Shown: positions 33,644-39,424 of the stretch, piece by piece
Layout of the letters: each line of letters starts with the position of its first letter
How positions within the stretch are numbered: the stretch's first letter is position 1
From: a bacterium
Lineage (GTDB): Bacteria; Acidobacteriota; HRBIN11; JAKEFK01
NCBI GenBank assembly: GCA_022616075.1
Contig: JAKEFK010000183.1
Location: 1-39,424 of the forward strand
DNA: 39,424 nucleotides
Direction of reading: 5' to 3'
Made by a program: the position numbers and the translations under genes
The notes under the pieces: model-generated
Told to the model about the DNA's origin: nothing
Seen by the model: the letters and a program-made list of their open reading frames with translations, nothing else
The model's database searches: none

Positions 33644-35683
33644 ATGAAGTTACATCTACTAGGTGGCTCTGTTTTTTGGCTCATGGCAACTTTGGGCTAC
33701 GCGGCAACATATGTTGTCGATGCAACGATCGACAGTGCAGATGTTGCATATCAAGCGTGCACGGCCGCTGTAAACGATTGCAGTTTGCGCGGCGCAATTC
33801 TGAAAGCAAACAGCATCCCTGGAATGGACACGATTCGTATTCCGGCAGGAACTTACTCGTTAACGATATCCGGCTTTGATGATGCCGGCCTTGTAGGGGA
33901 CCTGGATGTTCTGGACGCCACTTTGCTGCGAGGATTTGGCGGAGGCACCACAATAGATTCACTTGTTGATGAACGTGTTATTCACATTTTCGGAGCCGTC
34001 GAAGGCATAGTCGAGTTACAGAACCTCACCATAACCGGGGGATTTCAGAATGATGGTGCCGGTGTACGCGTTGAATCGGGTAACGTCCTCATATCAAACT
34101 GCAATATTCTGGAAAACGATGCGAGTTCGCACAGCGGCGGTGGTATTTACAATAATGGCGCTTTGACGATCAGAAACTCGACCATCCGCGATAACATCGC
34201 ACTTCATGACGGCGCGGGCATTTACAACTCTGCCAACGGCACTCTGTCTCTTTTCAACTCCAAAGTCAAAAACAATGAAAGCGATCGCAGTGGCGGAGGA
34301 TTGTACAATCTCGGAACAGTCAGCGCAGTGAGATCAACGTTTCTAGACAATACTGCCACTTCCGAAGGTGGCGGAATCGACAATTGGGGTATCGCTGAAC
34401 TCTTGAATTGTACGGTCAACCGCAATACTGCAAACGCTAACGCAGGTTATCCACTGGGTGGCGGCGGTATCTTTAATTACGGTTCAGGCGCGCAGTTGAC
34501 AATTCGCGGAGGCAGCATCTCCAACAATGTCGCGCCTTCCGGTTATGGTGGCGGAATTTTGAACCATGTCAGCTCGTCCCTGGTAATGGATGGCAATGCG
34601 CAAATCTCCGGTAATTCAGCCTTAGTTACAGGCGGACTGGACTCGCAGGGAATACTGAATCTCAATCGGGTATCCGTTACCGGAAATACTTCGACAGGTG
34701 ACGGCGGCGGGCTTTTCATTGCTACTTATCAACTCGCGGTCAATCTGGAACAGGTGGAAATCTCGAGCAATTCTGCAGGTGGAAATGGCGGAGGAATCTG
34801 GTTTCAGGGTGGTCCGCTTTTCATTCGCAACAGCAAAATCAGCAACAATTCCGCGGTTGGTCTGGGTGGCGGCATCTATCACCTGGGGGTCGGCGACAAC
34901 TTGCACTTTCTCGAAATTACCGATTCCGACATTGTGGACAATAAACTGACCGGCTCATCCAGCGAAGGAGGCGGTCTCTTCAACTACACCGATGATGCCA
35001 GGCTAACCAATGTCTGGATTGATGGAAACAGTGCTGTTCTGAATGGTGGTGGTATCAAATTATCCGACTCGAGCATTACCGTGTATGGCAGCACAATCAG
35101 CAATAACACTGTGGAAGGAGATGGCGCTGGAATTCACAACGATTTTGATAATCTTCAAACAACCATTTCACTTACAAACAGCACAATCAGCGGCAATATA
35201 GCAAGCGGTCATGGTGGAGGAATTTACAACGACTTCGATTTCGGAACTGCAGAAATATATCTTTTCAATGTCACGATTGCAGCAAATGACGCTTTAGCCA
35301 GCCTGAGCGACGGCATTTTCCTTCAAGGTGGGCTGCTCAAATCCTTTCATTCAATCATAGGACAGCAAGTCACAGCCGGTGCTGATTGTTTAACGTCCGT
35401 GGGCGCTGTGATCTTTGCGCCAGGAAATAACCTGGAGGAAGGTAACTCCTGCGGCTTCGCGCTGAATAGCTTATCGCCCGCACTCGATCCGCTCGCCGAA
35501 AATGGTGGTCTCACTCCAACTCATGCCCTTCAATTGGGCAGCCCCGCTGTTGATCAGGGGAATCCGGCAGGCTGTATGGGTGATGCAAACGGCGATGGAA
35601 TCCCCGATACGCTGCTGATGAACGATCAACGAGGCAACCCAAAAGGCGCTTTGCCTGATCTTGGATCGTACGAGTTTCCATAA
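33644..35683 (+). CDS. Secreted right-handed beta-helix protein with choice-of-anchor Q end
   Basis: A 679-residue exported protein. It has a signal peptide ([17 protein letters not shown], about 4-21), then the entry motif [11 protein letters not shown] seen in many such proteins, and about 450 residues of short beta-helix turns with repeated GGGIYN / GGGLFN / NSTISGN segments, as in polymorphic outer membrane proteins and pectate-lyase-like folds. The C-terminus has [34 protein letters not shown] and DLGSYEF, the hallmark of the choice-of-anchor Q group. No catalytic residues are recognised; an adhesin or surface role is likely. GGAGG precedes the ATG by 11 bases. It runs divergently from the sigma gene and continues into the repeat protein 16 bases downstream. 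Confidence 0.9.
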   Translation: MKLHLLGGSVFWLMATLGYAATYVVDATIDSADVAYQACTAAVNDCSLRGAILKANSIPGMDTIRIPAGTYSLTISGFDDAGLVGDLDVLDATLLRGFGGGTTIDSLVDERVIHIFGAVEGIVELQNLTITGGFQNDGAGVRVESGNVLISNCNILENDASSHSGGGIYNNGALTIRNSTIRDNIALHDGAGIYNSANGTLSLFNSKVKNNESDRSGGGLYNLGTVSAVRSTFLDNTATSEGGGIDNWGIAELLNCTVNRNTANANAGYPLGGGGIFNYGSGAQLTIRGGSISNNVAPSGYGGGILNHVSSSLVMDGNAQISGNSALVTGGLDSQGILNLNRVSVTGNTSTGDGGGLFIATYQLAVNLEQVEISSNSAGGNGGGIWFQGGPLFIRNSKISNNSAVGLGGGIYHLGVGDNLHFLEITDSDIVDNKLTGSSSEGGGLFNYTDDARLTNVWIDGNSAVLNGGGIKLSDSSITVYGSTISNNTVEGDGAGIHNDFDNLQTTISLTNSTISGNIASGHGGGIYNDFDFGTAEIYLFNVTIAANDALASLSDGIFLQGGLLKSFHSIIGQQVTAGADCLTSVGAVIFAPGNNLEEGNSCGFALNSLSPALDPLAENGGLTPTHALQLGSPAVDQGNPAGCMGDANGDGIPDTLLMNDQRGNPKGALPDLGSYEFP

Positions 35684-35699
35684 ACAGGAGGAACACAAA

Positions 35700-37298
35700 A
35701 TGTCTGATCACAAGAACCATGCTCAGGAAATTCATCGTTGGGTATTTTTTATTTTTCTGGTTCTAATACCTGTCCTCGTACAGGCGCAAGTGATTGATTC
35801 CGATGGTGACGGGATCCTTGATTCAGTCGAATGCCCCGGCGGAACGTTGCCGGATACTGATGGAGATGGTCTTCCAAACTGCCAGGATGCCGATGATGAT
35901 AATGATGGGATTCCCACCCTGAATGAAGGAGATATCGATACCGATGGAGACGGAATTCCAAACTACCTGGACACCGATTCAGATGGCGATGGAAAAAGCG
36001 ACTCTGAAGAAAATCCTAATGATACTTGGGTTGACAGTGACGGTGATGCGATCCCGGACTATATCGACTCGGATGATGAGGACGGTCCTCTCGGAGATGC
36101 CGATGGTGATGGACTGAATAATACGGATGAAGAATGTGCCGGCAGCGATCCGCAAGATTCAGACACAGATAACGACACAGTACCGGACGGCGAGGAAGCA
36201 GGGGAGAATCCTTGCTTTCCTCAGGATACGGATGGCGATGGGACTGCCGACCTTTTTGATACTGATGATGACGGGGACGGATTGCCCACTAGTGTTGAAA
36301 ATGATCCGGGCGATTTTCCTTCCGATGAGAATACAGATTGGAACGATGTTGATGGGGACGGTATATCCAACTACCTGGACACAGACTCTGATGGAGACGG
36401 CAAATCAGACACTGAAGAAGTGTTTGGTGACGGAAGTGGCGGACCTCCGGATTTCGATGCGACGATCGGGAAGAAAAAAGACTTTTCAATTAAAATCACT
36501 CCACGTTTAACCTTCGTTGGCTTTGAATACACTTATCCTGATGATGACCAGGACGATATTCCGAATTACCTGGACTCAAACGATGCCGATGGACCAAACG
36601 GCGATCTGGATGGAGACGGACGTACGAACCAGTGGGAGCAAAACCATGGCTCCGATCCCTATGATTCGGATACTGACGGCGACGGAGTAGAAGATGGCGA
36701 TGAAAAGGGAGACCGGGACGGCGATGGTGTGCGCGATTATCTTGATTCGGATGATGATAACGACGGCATACTTGGCGCAGTTGAGGGAACTAGCGATGTC
36801 GATCACGATGGGATCCCCAATAACGAAGACACTGACTCTGATGGTGATGGCGTCCCGGATTCTGTTGAGGGAGTTGGTGATCCTGATGCTGATGGTGTTC
36901 CGAATTTCGTAGATCTGGATTCCGATAACGATGGAGTACCCGATTCAGAGGATCTCGTTGCATACAATCCTTGCGACGACGAGTTTGAAATTCCTGATGG
37001 TAACAATGTGATCAGCGGTGAATGTGTTGATATGGATTGCGATGGCATCGCCACTGCCTATGAATCCTGGGAGACGGTCTACGTAGACGGCACATTCTAC
37101 GTGGTTCGTATCGAAGACGGTAAGCTCCAGGTTTTTGGCCATGATGCCGGAAATACCTACCGGCCGGCCCTTTGTGACGGACCTTGTGCCTGGGAAGACT
37201 ACGATTGTGACTTGATCCCGAATTGTTACGATCCGGATTGGACCGATGGCCCCGGTGAAAACGGAACCGGCAGTTCTTCTTGCGACATTTTTAACTGA
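35700..37298 (+). CDS. Secreted thrombospondin type 3 repeat (Ca-binding) protein
   Basis: A 532-residue exported, very acidic protein. The N-terminus is a signal peptide ([18 protein letters not shown], about 13-30). Most of the rest is thrombospondin type 3-like calcium-binding repeats of the form [19 protein letters not shown], running to about residue 430 with one interruption by a basic, beta-prone segment at 251-280 ([19 protein letters not shown]). The C-terminal ~100 residues contain eight or more Cys ([46 protein letters not shown]). No sorting signal or anchor is recognised. GGAGG lies 8 bases before the ATG. It follows the beta-helix gene directly, so one transcript is likely. It is convergent with groEL. 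Confidence 0.9.
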   Translation: MSDHKNHAQEIHRWVFFIFLVLIPVLVQAQVIDSDGDGILDSVECPGGTLPDTDGDGLPNCQDADDDNDGIPTLNEGDIDTDGDGIPNYLDTDSDGDGKSDSEENPNDTWVDSDGDAIPDYIDSDDEDGPLGDADGDGLNNTDEECAGSDPQDSDTDNDTVPDGEEAGENPCFPQDTDGDGTADLFDTDDDGDGLPTSVENDPGDFPSDENTDWNDVDGDGISNYLDTDSDGDGKSDTEEVFGDGSGGPPDFDATIGKKKDFSIKITPRLTFVGFEYTYPDDDQDDIPNYLDSNDADGPNGDLDGDGRTNQWEQNHGSDPYDSDTDGDGVEDGDEKGDRDGDGVRDYLDSDDDNDGILGAVEGTSDVDHDGIPNNEDTDSDGDGVPDSVEGVGDPDADGVPNFVDLDSDNDGVPDSEDLVAYNPCDDEFEIPDGNNVISGECVDMDCDGIATAYESWETVYVDGTFYVVRIEDGKLQVFGHDAGNTYRPALCDGPCAWEDYDCDLIPNCYDPDWTDGPGENGTGSSSCDIFN

Positions 37299-37313
37299 AA
37301 AACAAGAACACAC

Positions 37314-37342
37314 AAAAAAAGCGTGGGCCTTGCGACCCACGC
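37314..37342 (-). terminator. Intrinsic terminator of groESL
   Basis: On the minus strand the arms GCGTGGG (37342-37336) and CCCACGC (37327-37321) form a perfect 7-bp stem with loop TCGCAAGG, followed by seven T (37320-37314). It lies 24 bases past the groEL stop. Confidence 0.9.
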
Positions 37343-37365
37343 CTTGTATGCCGTTCTAAATATTT

Positions 37366-39302
<1,937 letters not shown>

Positions 39303-39363
39303 CGTAATTACCTCCACATGAATTTTGTGTTTTAAAAAGTTCGGTAAGTTGAAACAAGTGGTG

Positions 39364-39390
39364 TTAGCACTCACCTGTTAAGAGTGCTAA
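39364..39390. promoter_or_regulatory. CIRCE operator (HrcA binding site)
   Basis: Perfect TTAGCACTC (39364-39372), nine-base spacer, GAGTGCTAA (39382-39390). This is the exact CIRCE consensus bound by the HrcA repressor and sits just downstream of the groESL promoter -10 box, so HrcA control of groESL is expected. hrcA itself is not in the window. Confidence 0.97.
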
Positions 39391-39417
39391 TAATAGCACG
39401 TTTTTGGGAGAATGCAA
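39390..39417 (-). promoter_or_regulatory. groESL promoter
   Basis: On the minus strand TTGCAT (39417-39412), a 16-base spacer and TATTAT (39395-39390). The -10 box touches the CIRCE element, as is usual for HrcA-controlled chaperone operons. Confidence 0.8.
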
Positions 39418-39424
39418 AGCCCGC

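Overview
The window is a compact bacterial chromosome segment of about 39.4 kb and roughly 46-49% GC by eye. It most resembles an uncultured Acidobacteriota-like lineage. Supporting signs are a Ser/Thr kinase fused to a TolB-type propeller, a two-component-regulator propeller giant that ends in a Ser/Thr kinase, a SigX6/ECF43-like sigma factor, and many palindromic intergenic repeats of the kind common in such genomes. This assignment is inference; there is no rRNA or ribosomal protein gene to anchor it.

Layout. 1-2588 (-): pantothenate synthesis (panB, panC) and a deoxynucleoside kinase. 2699-8365 (-): a near-contiguous housekeeping operon of AMIN/Amidase_3 amidase, GerMN protein, rph, rdgB and a GAF-GAF-GGDEF diguanylate cyclase, with tmRNA (ssrA) directly upstream and overlapping the best amidase start. 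8816-13366 (+): a GAF-like protein with its own promoter, then an ECF-type importer (S component and fused double ATPase, no EcfT) and a DUF457 membrane protein. 13620-20298 (+, except one small - gene): an M23 peptidase, a BamB-like PQQ-propeller lipoprotein, a strong promoter followed by an unidentified structured RNA region, a membrane GT2 glycosyltransferase and an IPT/NHL propeller protein. 20282-25026 (-): a Kef-type antiporter and a PknB-TolB kinase. 25158-27016 (+): RNase HI, a UbiE/MenG-type methyltransferase and a lipoprotein.

27038-37298 is the most unusual part. An ECF sigma factor lacking the usual acidic region 2.2 motif precedes, on the same strand, a 1940-residue protein. That protein combines a 14-blade periplasmic sensor propeller, Y_Y_Y, a membrane segment, GAF, histidine kinase, receiver, class III nucleotide cyclase, a four-cysteine knuckle and a complete Ser/Thr kinase. 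Two secreted proteins (a beta-helix/choice-of-anchor protein and a thrombospondin type 3 repeat protein) run divergently. My working model is a surface-sensing system in which the kinase activates the sigma factor by phosphorylation. The architecture is seen directly; the wiring is inference. The window ends with groES-groEL (-) behind a perfect CIRCE operator and closed by an intrinsic terminator.

At least six families of short palindromic or iterated intergenic repeats are scattered through the gaps. Several abut or supply stop codons.
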